NCBI GenBank assembly: GCA_903907175.1
Contig: CAIVNB010000003.1
Coordinates: forward strand, 1 to 16,637
Origin: an uncultured bacterium
GTDB lineage: Bacteria > Patescibacteriota > Minisyncoccia > Phycocordibacterales > UBA9973
DNA: 16,637 nucleotides
Reading direction: 5' to 3'
Shown: positions 7,053 to 13,621 of the stretch, piece after piece
How the letters are laid out: every line of letters begins with the position of its first letter
Numbering within the stretch: the first letter of the stretch is position 1
The notes under the pieces: model-generated
Told to the model about the DNA's origin: nothing
Seen by the model: the letters and a program-made list of their open reading frames with translations, nothing else
Databases searched by the model: none
Position numbers and translations under genes: made by a program

Positions 7053-7957
7053 TGCCCGAGCTCCCAGAAGTAGAAACCACTGTCAGGGGTCTCAAAAAAG
7101 AAATATTGGGTACTAAAATTTTAGATGTTTGGACTGATTTAAATACAAAAGATAAAAGAAAAATAGACACTATCTCTAATCCAAATTATTTTTTGTATTT
7201 TAAAAAAGAAATATCTGGACAAAAAATTATATCAGTCGAAAGACGTGCAAAAAATATTTTAATAAACCTCTCTAAAGAAAAAACAGTTCTTGTTCATCTT
7301 AAAATGACAGGCCACTTACTTTTTGGAGAGTATAAATTTATAAAAAAAGAAAACAAGTGGCAACCCTATAAAAAGGGGCCATTAGAAGACCCATATAATA
7401 GATTTATACACGCAGTTTTTTCTCTTTCTAATAAAAAATACCTAGCTTTTTCTGATGCACGAAAATTTGGAAAAATAACTTTATTTAACACCAAAGAAAA
7501 TTCAAATAAACATCTAAGTAATTTAGGGCCAGAACCTTTGGAAAAAAATTTTGATTTTAAAAAATTTAAAGAAAGACTTTCTAGAAAACCTAAGGGAAAA
7601 ATAAAAACTGTATTGATGGACCAATCCATTATAGTGGGTATTGGTAATATATATTCTGATGAAATTCTCTGGCGCTCAAATGTAAATCCAAAAAGAAAAG
7701 TTTCTGATTTAAAAGAAAAAGAGCTTATTCTAATTTTTAAAGCAATAAAACAACTACTAAATAAAGGTATTGGTTTCGGAGGAGATTCTATGTCAGATTA
7801 TCGAAACATTTATGGGCTCCCAGGTAAATTTCAACTTCACCACATGGCATACAGACGAACTGGGGAAAAATGTAGTAAAAAGGGTTGTCTTGGTGTTATA
7901 ATAAGAGAAGTTATTAATAATAGGAGCGCACATTTTTGCTCCAAACATCAAATTTAA
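7052..7957 (+). CDS. mutM: Formamidopyrimidine-DNA glycosylase (Fpg/MutM)
   Basis: Base-excision repair enzyme that removes 8-oxoguanine and FaPy lesions and nicks by beta/delta elimination. The N-terminus MPELPEVETTVRGL carries the catalytic Pro2 and Glu3. The helix-two-turn-helix segment GIGNIYSDEILWRSNVNP (about 190-207) is present, and the Lys of RRAKNILINL corresponds to the conserved beta-hairpin Lys. The C-terminal zinc finger is unusual: C274-X4-C279-X16-C296-X2-H299, where the family normally has C-X2-C-X16-C-X2-C; the DNA-binding NNRSAHFC segment is kept. At 301 residues it is slightly longer than usual, through Lys-rich insertions at about 85-110. It overlaps the ruvA stop by one base (TAATG) and needs no promoter of its own. 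Confidence 0.96.
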   Translation: MPELPEVETTVRGLKKEILGTKILDVWTDLNTKDKRKIDTISNPNYFLYFKKEISGQKIISVERRAKNILINLSKEKTVLVHLKMTGHLLFGEYKFIKKENKWQPYKKGPLEDPYNRFIHAVFSLSNKKYLAFSDARKFGKITLFNTKENSNKHLSNLGPEPLEKNFDFKKFKERLSRKPKGKIKTVLMDQSIIVGIGNIYSDEILWRSNVNPKRKVSDLKEKELILIFKAIKQLLNKGIGFGGDSMSDYRNIYGLPGKFQLHHMAYRRTGEKCSKKGCLGVIIREVINNRSAHFCSKHQI

Positions 7958-7966
7958 ATCAAATAT

Positions 7967-8128
7967 ATGGCACTAGATCATTTAAAAGGTTTTATTTTTA
8001 TACTTATTCTTCTTTGGATAGCTTGGTTTTTAGCTGGTGGCCCTTCAAAACCAGACAAGGATAAACCGTACATTCGTCCAGCCCAACCCATAAGCACAGG
8101 AGATACTTATGGACCTACAAAAAAATAG
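7967..8128 (+). CDS. Small single-pass membrane protein, unknown function
   Basis: 53 residues, start ATG 9 nt after the mutM stop, stop TAG at 8126-8128. A short polar lead (MALDHLKG) is followed by one hydrophobic segment (residues about 9-23, FIFILILLWIAWFLA), then a Gly-Gly-Pro turn and a hydrophilic, proline-rich tail with KPYIRPAQPISTGDTYGP near the C-terminus. I believe small proteins with this layout and a 'P-x-x-TG-x-TYG' ending recur in Parcubacteria-type genomes, but cannot verify that here. It is probably cotranscribed with ruvA and mutM. Coding status is supported by the tight spacing and the coherent hydrophobic-then-polar translation. The next gene is convergent with only 8 nt between stops and no terminator. 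Confidence 0.6.
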   Translation: MALDHLKGFIFILILLWIAWFLAGGPSKPDKDKPYIRPAQPISTGDTYGPTKK

Positions 8129-8136
8129 TTCGAGAG

Positions 8137-8616
8137 TTAAATATTCAAAATTCTAAATAAAGCTATTCCACAAGCTACAGAAACATTGAGTGATTCTTTT
8201 TTACCCTTCATTGGTATTTCAGCGACAACATCACATTTATTTAATATATTTTTTGGAATTCCTGTAACTTCAGCACCCATAATAAACACATTTTTGTCTT
8301 GCAACTTAACTTTTTTATAATCAATTGAGTTTTCTGCTTGTTCAATCCCAATAATTAAATGGTTTTCTCTTTTTAATTTAGTAAGTAACAAACTTAAGCC
8401 TTTTTTACTCTCCCATGAAACAAACTCCTCTGCCCCTAGCGCAGACTTGGCAATATCGCTACGTTTTTTGCCAAACCTATCGACTGGTGCAGGAGTATAC
8501 CCAGTCAAATAAATCTTATCTATCCCCGCAGCATCTGCTGTACGAAACATAGCACCTACATTTTGCGTGCTTCTAATATTATGAAGAATTAAAATATTAT
8601 TTTTTAATTTCTTCAT
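8137..8616 (-). CDS. SpoU/TrmH-family RNA 2'-O-methyltransferase
   Basis: SAM-dependent RNA ribose methyltransferase of the SPOUT (alpha/beta knot) superfamily. 159 residues, catalytic domain only, no separate RNA-binding extension. The three SpoU motifs are present: motif 1 HNIRSTQNVGAMFRTADA with the conserved Arg25, motif 2 NVFIMGAEVTGIPKNIL (about 110-126), and motif 3 EIPMKGKKESLNVSVACGIALF (about 134-155), which forms the knot and SAM site. The segment DRFGKKRSDIAKSALGAE replaces the usual substrate loop. The target (tRNA Gm18, tRNA position 34 or rRNA) cannot be decided. Its start overlaps the end of the upstream YdjM-like gene by 20 nt, indicating an operon with coupled translation. 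Confidence 0.88.
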   Translation of the reverse strand: MKKLKNNILILHNIRSTQNVGAMFRTADAAGIDKIYLTGYTPAPVDRFGKKRSDIAKSALGAEEFVSWESKKGLSLLLTKLKRENHLIIGIEQAENSIDYKKVKLQDKNVFIMGAEVTGIPKNILNKCDVVAEIPMKGKKESLNVSVACGIALFRILNI

Positions 8617-9163
8617 GATTTAAAAATCTATTTTTTTTATATTTTTTAAACAAAAATCCTCCCCAAAGTAGAACTAGGGCTGTATAGTTTATAATCATAA
8701 AATATATATTACTCCAAGCTATTCCATAAGGAAAAACATAAGTAGAAATAGGGAAAAGAAATGGCGTTGGGAAAAATAAAACCGAATGTGATGGAATATC
8801 TATTAAAATATGTAACCCCCATCCTAAAAGTTCCCAAATTGGACGTTTAAATATTAACCAAACAATAAGAAACACTAAAAGCCATAATGCCAATGAATGG
8901 CTATATTGATATAGTGTATGTGATAAATTAAATCCATCTGCTACTTGGTGTCGTGTGTTAAAAGAACCAAAAACTTGTTGACCTGTAATGACTTTATAAA
9001 AAGAAAAGATAAAGGGAAGTGTAAAAGCAAATAAGTCTGGAAAAATCCCCAAAAATGCTGTCCAATATAAATTTACCTTAAATTTTTTATTTTTTTTCTC
9101 GCCTTCAATATTCCCTTTGCGAGCTAATGCTGTCGTCCAAAGCGTATGTGCTAATATGTCCAT
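8597..9163 (-). CDS. YdjM/DUF457-like membrane protein with His/Asp motif
   Basis: 188-residue polytopic membrane protein of the family annotated as membrane-bound metal-dependent hydrolase (YbcI/YdjM). About four or five hydrophobic segments: about 33-55, 92-105, 110-130, 135-148 and 152-172. The conserved polar residues lie near them: H6 in MDILAHTLW, P41-D42 in GIFPDLF, H81 and H88 in HTLYQYSHSLALW, H117, D121 and H125 in WGLHILIDIPSHS. The spacing suggests a metal site at the membrane face; the reaction is not established for the family. The lysine-rich C-terminus overlaps the start of the SpoU gene. Its start follows an extended -10 box by 6 nt. Confidence 0.75.
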   Translation of the reverse strand: MDILAHTLWTTALARKGNIEGEKKNKKFKVNLYWTAFLGIFPDLFAFTLPFIFSFYKVITGQQVFGSFNTRHQVADGFNLSHTLYQYSHSLALWLLVFLIVWLIFKRPIWELLGWGLHILIDIPSHSVLFFPTPFLFPISTYVFPYGIAWSNIYFMIINYTALVLLWGGFLFKKYKKNRFLNHEEIKK

Positions 9164-9169
9164 AAATTG

Positions 9170-9178
9170 ATTTTAGCA
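9170..9178 (-). promoter_or_regulatory. Extended -10 promoter of the YdjM-like/SpoU operon
   Basis: Minus-strand TGC-TAAAAT, then CAATTT and the ATG at 9163: another -10 box ending exactly 6 nt before a start codon. Confidence 0.55.
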
Positions 9179-9197
9179 TAAAAATATTAATATCACC

Positions 9198-9226
9198 TTG
9201 ATTTTTTCATATTTTTCTTATATTAT
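9198..9226 (+). promoter_or_regulatory. tRNA-Lys promoter
   Basis: TTGATT, a 17-nt spacer and TATTAT; predicted transcription start about 9233, leaving a leader of about 20 nt for RNase P to remove. Divergent from the YdjM-like gene promoter. Confidence 0.6.
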
Positions 9227-9253
9227 CAAAACACCTATCAATTATCCAATCAA

Positions 9254-9326
9254 CCGCCCGTAGCTCAGCTGGTAGAGCAGATCCCTTTTAAGGATAAGGT
9301 CCTCGGTTCGATCCCGAGCGGGCGGA
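9254..9326 (+). tRNA. tRNA-Lys (anticodon UUU)
   Basis: A complete 73-nt cloverleaf. Acceptor stem CCGCCCG (9254-9260) pairs with CGGGCGG (9319-9325); D arm GCTC/GAGC (9263-9266/9275-9278); anticodon loop CTTTTAA with anticodon TTT at 9287-9289; T arm CTCGG-TTCGATC-CCGAG (9302-9318); discriminator A at 9326. CCA is not encoded (ACAA follows), so it must be added after transcription. Two oddities: the first acceptor pair is C1-G72 rather than the usual G1-C72, and the top of the anticodon stem is a G27-A43 mismatch, leaving 4 bp there. Flanked by its own promoter and terminator. Confidence 0.95.
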
Positions 9327-9336
9327 CAACGTAAAG

Positions 9337-9363
9337 AAAAATCTTCCCTGCGGAAGATTTTTT
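9337..9363 (+). terminator. tRNA-Lys terminator
   Basis: AAAAATCTTCC, a CTGC loop and GGAAGATTTTT make an 11-bp hairpin running into a T-run, 10 nt after the tRNA 3' end. Confidence 0.9.
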
Positions 9364-9383
9364 AGCTGTCCGAGTCGGAGTCA

Positions 9384-9405
9384 TATTTTTTCAGCAGAAA
9401 AAATA
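9384..9405. repeat. Intergenic palindrome
   Basis: TATTTTTTC-AGCA-GAAAAAATA, a perfect 9-bp stem with a 4-nt loop, extended by GTC/GAC across one bulged base. Lies between the tRNA terminator and the holA-like gene. Confidence 0.6.
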
Positions 9406-9412
9406 GACGAGG

Positions 9413-9462
9413 CAGGGTCGTGAAAATTTTTGAGCAATGGCGAAAAAATTATTCCTGACGAC
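9413..9462. repeat. Intergenic compound inverted repeat
   Basis: CAGG (9413-9416) with CCTG (9454-9457), GTCGT (9417-9421) with ACGAC (9458-9462), and AATTTTT with AAAAATT around a GAGCAATGGCG loop. The CAGG and GTCGT pairings are mutually exclusive alternatives. Probably a mobile or repetitive intergenic element and possibly a terminator for the convergent holA-like operon, whose stop is at 9467. Confidence 0.5.
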
Positions 9463-9466
9463 AATT

Positions 9467-10114
9467 TTAAAAAGCTTCAAGTAAAAAACGTTCTAGTGTT
9501 GCTTCGTCGTCAATTCCCTTCTTGCGAGCCTCTGGAAGTAAATAAGAAAGTTTAGAAACAAAATCTTTAAGTTCATATTCCTTGAACTTGCTAAAATTCT
9601 TTTTTAATATCATATCTTTAGCTTTCCAAAACAAAATCCCAATAAGTTCTTCCATGCTTACACCTTTATCAATCGCTTGTCTAAAATGGATCCATAAATT
9701 TAATTTATCTCTTTTTTCAAAATCATACGCCAAAATAAAACTGTCGTATTTTTCTTTTTTACCTTTAGGTAATTCGGAAATACTTATTTTTGCTTCATAT
9801 TTTTTAAACATATCTATTTCTGTTTTTTTAAGCTTACTTTCTAAAAAAACAAAACCGTTTTCTGATTTGTTCATCTGCTCTAATTTATTTAAAAGAAAAT
9901 CACGAGCCTCTTCTTTTCCAAAAACATCAGAAAAAACCACTATACATTTACTAAAAAAGAGTCCCGCACCAGAATAAAAACTTTCTACTTGCACAGGATT
10001 GAAATCATTCTTGTTTATATGAAAAACCTCTAAATTCCCTGCAAGGGTTTTTAAAAAACTTTCATAAAAATTAATTTTTTTCTTTGTATCATCGCCCGTG
10101 AAAAGATATATCAT
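9467..10114 (-). CDS. holA: DNA polymerase III delta subunit-like protein (HolA family)
   Basis: Clamp-loader subunit that opens the sliding clamp. 215 residues against about 340 in E. coli. An N-terminal MIYLFTGDDTKKKINFYESF matches the family's opening strand, followed by a Rossmann-like half with ESFYSGAGLFFSKCIVVFSDVF (the usual clamp-interacting region) and a helical C-terminal part with FILAYDFEKRDKLNLW, MEELIGILFWKAKDMIL and LSYLLPEARKKG, resembling HolA's helical collar but shortened. No Walker motifs, as expected for delta. It follows the methyltransferase-like gene by 3 nt and so is cotranscribed with it. Identity rests on overall pattern and the LFWKAK segment; I regard it as likely rather than certain. 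Confidence 0.72.
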   Translation of the reverse strand: MIYLFTGDDTKKKINFYESFLKTLAGNLEVFHINKNDFNPVQVESFYSGAGLFFSKCIVVFSDVFGKEEARDFLLNKLEQMNKSENGFVFLESKLKKTEIDMFKKYEAKISISELPKGKKEKYDSFILAYDFEKRDKLNLWIHFRQAIDKGVSMEELIGILFWKAKDMILKKNFSKFKEYELKDFVSKLSYLLPEARKKGIDDEATLERFLLEAF

Positions 10115-10117
10115 AAT

Positions 10118-10606
10118 TTAAAATTTAACAGATTTTCTATATTCCATATATGGAGTACCGTATTTTTTTTCGAGGATTGTTTCTTCCCTTTTCAAAAAAA
10201 CAAATTTTCCAAAAATAAGAGAGATGATGGAAAAAATAATTACAAACACGGCATTAATCATAATGCCAAAACCAAACATCAAAAAGAAAAGTCCCCAATG
10301 GGTAGGACTACGAGTAAAACAATAAGGACCTTTACAAAAAGTCCCCTTTGTTAAATTTTCTATTTTTAAATTTCGAGAAGTCTTTTGTGCCCACAAAATA
10401 AGTAATGTCGCCAAAAAAATTAATACCATACCAATAGGCAACATAAAAGAAAAATTTAAAATTTTAATGTTAAAAATAAGATCTAGAAAAACACCTACCA
10501 GAAACAATAAGAAAAAGACAGAATAGGAATTGGCTAAAACTATATGTACTTTTTCTTTATCCTGGCTTATCTCAAGAATTTTTTCTTTTTGCTCTCCTTT
10601 TTCCAT
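10118..10606 (-). CDS. Isoprenylcysteine carboxyl methyltransferase-like membrane protein
   Basis: Small integral membrane methyltransferase of the ICMT/PEMT/NnrU-like group. 162 residues: a charged N-terminus (MEKGEQKEKILEISQDKEK), hydrophobic segments at about 27-45, 53-72 and 104-132, and the family core: CKGPYCFTRSPTHWGLFF (the GPY-x-x-x-R-x-P-x-x-x-G SAM-binding region, about 91-108), then KREETILEKKYGTPYMEYRK near the C-terminus, where the E-E-x-x-L-x-x-x-Y-G-x-x-Y-x-x-Y pattern closes the active site. Bacterial members have mostly unknown substrates (lipids or small molecules), so no target is proposed. First gene of an operon with the holA-like gene. Its start codon abuts a 13-bp RNA helix. 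Confidence 0.82.
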   Translation of the reverse strand: MEKGEQKEKILEISQDKEKVHIVLANSYSVFFLLFLVGVFLDLIFNIKILNFSFMLPIGMVLIFLATLLILWAQKTSRNLKIENLTKGTFCKGPYCFTRSPTHWGLFFLMFGFGIMINAVFVIIFSIISLIFGKFVFLKREETILEKKYGTPYMEYRKSVKF

Positions 10607-10669
10607 CCCATTAGAAATTTTAATTAATAATCTTTTTTCTTATTGCCCATCAGTCGAATTTCTAACGGG
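10607..10669 (-). promoter_or_regulatory. Structured 5' leader abutting a start codon
   Basis: On the minus strand CCCGUUAGAAAUU (10669-10657) pairs with AAUUUCUAAUGGG (10619-10607) in 13 bp including one G-U wobble that would be A-C on the other strand. The helix ends directly at the ATG of the methyltransferase-like gene (10606) and encloses a loop of about 37 nt. Confidence 0.5.
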
Positions 10670-10681
10670 ACAAGTAATCTA

Positions 10682-10687
10682 ATTATA
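10682..10687 (-). promoter_or_regulatory. -10 box for the methyltransferase-like/holA operon
   Basis: Minus-strand TATAAT downstream of the polA stop codon. The predicted start is about 10675, giving a leader of about 69 nt made almost entirely of the hairpin at 10607-10669. Confidence 0.45.
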
Positions 10688-10700
10688 CTACAAAAGTAGC

Positions 10701-13082
10701 CTACTTTACCTCCCCTAGGTTGTCCCCTGACCCATAATGTACGAGCAATGGAATTTTCGTTTTATATTTCAAATATGACCTTTCTAATACGCCTTCCATC
10801 GCAATTTCTATTATTTTTTCAACTTTTTCTAAAATATTTTCTTCTACCTCGTACACCAACTCATCATGTATTTGAAGAACGAGTTTTGCTTTGTTTTTTA
10901 ATTTTTCTTTTACCAAATCTTCGTCCGCATATCTTATCGCGAGTTTTATAATATCGGCTGCCGTACCTTGAATCGGTGCATTAGTAGCAGTACGTTCTGC
11001 CATGTTTTTTAAAAACGGAATCCTAGAATTTATATTGGGGAAATATCTACGTCTACCAAACATTGTTTCTGTAAAAGAATTTTTAATTGCAAATTCTTTA
11101 ATACTTTCTAAATAATCCCGAATGCCAGAAAATTGATTAAAATAATTATCATAGAATTTTTGTGCTTCTTCTCGAGTACCACCTAGATTTTTCCTAAGAG
11201 CAGAAACTCCCATGCCATATATGATTCCAAAATTTATGACCTTTGCCTTGCGACGCATTTCACTATCTACTTTATCCATTGGTACCCCAAACACAAACGA
11301 CGCAACTCCTGTATGAGCATCTTTTTTGTCATAAAAAATTTGTGTCATCTTTTTATCAAGAGAAAGCATTGCGGCAACTCGAAGTTCTATTTGACTATAA
11401 TCAAAAGCAATTAACTTACATCCTTTTTTAGCCACAAAACCACCACGTATTCTTCTGCCCAACTCCGTTTTTATTGGTAAGTTTTGTAAATTTGGATCCT
11501 GAGAAGAAAACCTACCCGTAGTTGTCCCATTTTGTAAAAATTTTGCATGCAATCTGCCATCATCACTTGTCATTTTTGGTATTACATCAATATATGTCGA
11601 AAGTAATTTTTGTAATTCTCGATAAGATAATATTTCTTTTACAATAGGATTTTCATTTTCTAAATCTTCTAAAACTGAGAGTTTCGTAGAAAAAGACCCA
11701 CTTGCTCCTTTTTTCTTTCCTGACTTCATCCCCATTTTTCCAAAAAGAACTTCGCCTAATTGTTTTGGAGAATTTATATTGAATTCACTACCAGTCCCGC
11801 TATAAATTTTCTTCGTTAGTTTATCTAATTCTTTATGATATTCTTTTGAGAGATTTTCAAAATATTTTTTATCTATCAATATTCCACAATCTTCCATTTC
11901 TTTTACAATAGGAATAATGGGGCGTTCAATCTCTTCGTATATTTTATCTAATTTTTTTTCTTCCAATTTCTTAAAAATATATTCGTATGCTTTTTCAAAA
12001 GAGCCCGTTTTCCCATACAATAGAATGTCTTCCTTTGTTGGACTAGTTATGTCTGAATTAATAAGCCAAAGAGCGATTGAGGCTTCATTTAATTTATTTT
12101 GATCTACAATCTCAACATTAGAACTTTCTTCAAATAAAGATTTAGTTTCACTTTTACTGCCGTTGTTTACAAAAAATCCTTTTATCCGTGTAAGTAAACT
12201 TCTAAATTCGAATTGGACAAAGGCTTCCTCAATTTTTTTAAAGTCTGCATTTTCCCAAAAAGTTTTTACCGGTATAATAAAATTTACTGGTGCATCTAGC
12301 CTTATTTTTGCTAACGTTTTCGAAAAAAGTGCTTCCTCTTCGTTGTTTTTAATCAATTCCAAAACCCTAGGACTAATGCCCGAATTTTCAACACTTTCAG
12401 GGTCTTTTTTAATCTTTTTATATATCTCTTCGATTGTTCCAAAATTTACAATCAAATTTGTAGCCGTTTTTTCTCCAATTCCTTTTATGCCAATAATATT
12501 ATCTGACGGATCCCCCCTGAGCCCTTTATAATCTGGTAAAAGTTTCGGCTTAAATCCAAATCGTGTAATTACAGCATCTTCATCATATAAAATAGTATCG
12601 TTTATTCCCTTTTTTAGGGTATAGACTTGTACTTTTTTGCCATCTATTAATTGCATTGTATCCATATCTCCTGATGCAATAATTATTTTTATATTTTTCT
12701 CACTTTTTAATTTTTCGACAATGGTGCCAAGCACATCATCCGCTTCAAAACCAGGTGCGTCATAAATTGGTATATTAAATGCTTCAAAAATCTCTCGTGA
12801 TTTTTTAAGTTGGACTATTAATGCTTCATCTGCTTTTGCTCTTCCTGCTTTATATGCGTCATAGGCCTCATGTCTAAAAGTTTTTTGAGGCAAATCATAA
12901 CAAGCGATAATATAATCTGGTTTTAAATCAGTAATTATCCTCATAAGCATACTCGAAAGACCGTATAGTGCCCCTGTTGGCTCGCCACCTGAAGACATAA
13001 ATTCAGGCAAGGCATGATATGCACGGTGTATTATCGCGTGTGAATCAAGTAATACTAATGTTTTATTTTCAGCTTTTCCCAT
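10701..13082 (-). CDS. polA: DNA polymerase I with vestigial 3'-5' exonuclease domain
   Basis: Repair and Okazaki-processing polymerase, 793 residues. The 5' nuclease domain (1 to about 305) is intact: LLDSHAIIHRAYH, GFEADDVLG, ASGDMDTMQL and DYKGLRGDPSDNIIGIKGIG. The polymerase domain (about 385-793) has motif A DYSQIELR (Asp561), motif B RRKAKVINFGIIYG (610-623, with Phe rather than Tyr at the ddNTP-discriminating position) and motif C HDE (739-741). Between them only about 60-80 residues remain where E. coli has about 200, with no DEDD exonuclease residues, so no proofreading is expected; this is even shorter than the inactive domain of Taq. It starts 18 nt after the tsaE stop, but an extended -10 box (TGA-TATAAT) ends 6 nt before its ATG, overlapping that gap. 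Confidence 0.96.
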   Translation of the reverse strand: MGKAENKTLVLLDSHAIIHRAYHALPEFMSSGGEPTGALYGLSSMLMRIITDLKPDYIIACYDLPQKTFRHEAYDAYKAGRAKADEALIVQLKKSREIFEAFNIPIYDAPGFEADDVLGTIVEKLKSEKNIKIIIASGDMDTMQLIDGKKVQVYTLKKGINDTILYDEDAVITRFGFKPKLLPDYKGLRGDPSDNIIGIKGIGEKTATNLIVNFGTIEEIYKKIKKDPESVENSGISPRVLELIKNNEEEALFSKTLAKIRLDAPVNFIIPVKTFWENADFKKIEEAFVQFEFRSLLTRIKGFFVNNGSKSETKSLFEESSNVEIVDQNKLNEASIALWLINSDITSPTKEDILLYGKTGSFEKAYEYIFKKLEEKKLDKIYEEIERPIIPIVKEMEDCGILIDKKYFENLSKEYHKELDKLTKKIYSGTGSEFNINSPKQLGEVLFGKMGMKSGKKKGASGSFSTKLSVLEDLENENPIVKEILSYRELQKLLSTYIDVIPKMTSDDGRLHAKFLQNGTTTGRFSSQDPNLQNLPIKTELGRRIRGGFVAKKGCKLIAFDYSQIELRVAAMLSLDKKMTQIFYDKKDAHTGVASFVFGVPMDKVDSEMRRKAKVINFGIIYGMGVSALRKNLGGTREEAQKFYDNYFNQFSGIRDYLESIKEFAIKNSFTETMFGRRRYFPNINSRIPFLKNMAERTATNAPIQGTAADIIKLAIRYADEDLVKEKLKNKAKLVLQIHDELVYEVEENILEKVEKIIEIAMEGVLERSYLKYKTKIPLLVHYGSGDNLGEVK

Positions 13083-13088
13083 ATAAAA

Positions 13089-13097
13089 ATTATATCA
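13089..13097 (-). promoter_or_regulatory. Extended -10 promoter of polA
   Basis: Minus-strand TGA-TATAAT, then TTTTAT and the ATG at 13082; predicts a leaderless polA mRNA independent of the upstream tsaE. Confidence 0.6.
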
Positions 13098-13100
13098 TTT

Positions 13101-13562
13101 CTACGTGTTTTTTATTTTAAAATTTCTGTATCCCCTTTTTATACCTGCCTGTCCGGTAGATAGGTGAGAAATGTGTATTTGGTGATGTTTTTTAGGAAGT
13201 GCTTTTATTACATTCTCTGGCCATTCAATGAAAATCAAATGTTCTTTATTTGAAATAATTTCATTCCAGCCTAAATGTATTAATTCTTTTTCATTTTTCA
13301 GACGATAAGCATCTATATGAAAAAGTTTTTTGAAATTATTAATTTTTAATTCGTAATTTTTAATTATTACATATGTTGGACTATTAACTTTTCTTTTTAT
13401 TTTCAACTCCTTGGCAATAGCTTGAGTAAAAGTTGTTTTTCCTACTCCAAGTTCACCATAAAGCCCCACAACTGTGGCTTTATCACTCCTGGGATACAAT
13501 TCAGCTAAAAAATCTTTCGCTATCTTTTTTGTATCTTCCGTGTTTTTTGAAATTTTTATCAT
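13101..13562 (-). CDS. tsaE: tRNA threonylcarbamoyladenosine biosynthesis ATPase TsaE
   Basis: ATPase partner of TsaB/TsaD in making t6A37 on ANN-decoding tRNAs (which include the tRNA-Lys of this window). 153 residues: Walker A GELGVGKTT (36-44), the switch segment NSPTYVIIKNYE (60-71), FHIDAYRL (81-88) with the conserved Asp, and LIFIEWPENV (109-118) with Glu113-Trp. The C-terminus carries an unexpected insertion: residues about 133-144 (HLSTGQAGIKRG) between the last two beta strands come from a short palindromic repeat, while the final strand RNFKIKN is kept. Its start is fixed by TGC-TAATAT ending 7 nt before the ATG. Divergent from pilB with 59 nt between starts. Confidence 0.95.
   Translation of the reverse strand: MIKISKNTEDTKKIAKDFLAELYPRSDKATVVGLYGELGVGKTTFTQAIAKELKIKRKVNSPTYVIIKNYELKINNFKKLFHIDAYRLKNEKELIHLGWNEIISNKEHLIFIEWPENVIKALPKKHHQIHISHLSTGQAGIKRGYRNFKIKNT
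13143..13165. repeat. Palindromic repeat inside tsaE
   Basis: An imperfect palindrome beginning ACCTGCCTGTCC and ending TAGATAGGT, of the CCGGACAGGCAGG type I recognise from CPR genomes. In plus-strand RNA it folds with three G-U wobbles and one mismatch. It is GC-richer than its surroundings and in frame, encoding HLSTGQAG near the TsaE C-terminus. Confidence 0.6.
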
Positions 13563-13569
13563 CTTTTAG

Positions 13570-13578
13570 ATATTAGCA
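13570..13578 (-). promoter_or_regulatory. Extended -10 promoter of tsaE
   Basis: Minus-strand TGC-TAATAT, then CTAAAAG and the ATG at 13562 (7-nt gap). Shares the 59-nt divergent spacer with the pilB promoter. Confidence 0.55.
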
Positions 13579-13584
13579 CATTCT

Positions 13585-13612
13585 TTGGTTTTAAGAATAA
13601 ATAAGCTATAAT
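13585..13612 (+). promoter_or_regulatory. pilB promoter
   Basis: TTGGTT, a 16-nt spacer and TATAAT; the box ends 9 nt before the ATG at 13622, so a leader of only 2-3 nt is expected. Confidence 0.6.
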
Positions 13613-13621
13613 TTAACCAAT

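Noticed and set aside
9364..9466. CRISPR array or transposon end
   Set aside because: No regularly spaced direct repeats, no transposase gene and no target-site duplication; only local palindromes.
13089..13562. tsaE and polA as a simple two-gene operon
   Set aside because: An extended -10 box directly before polA suggests it has its own start; read-through remains possible.
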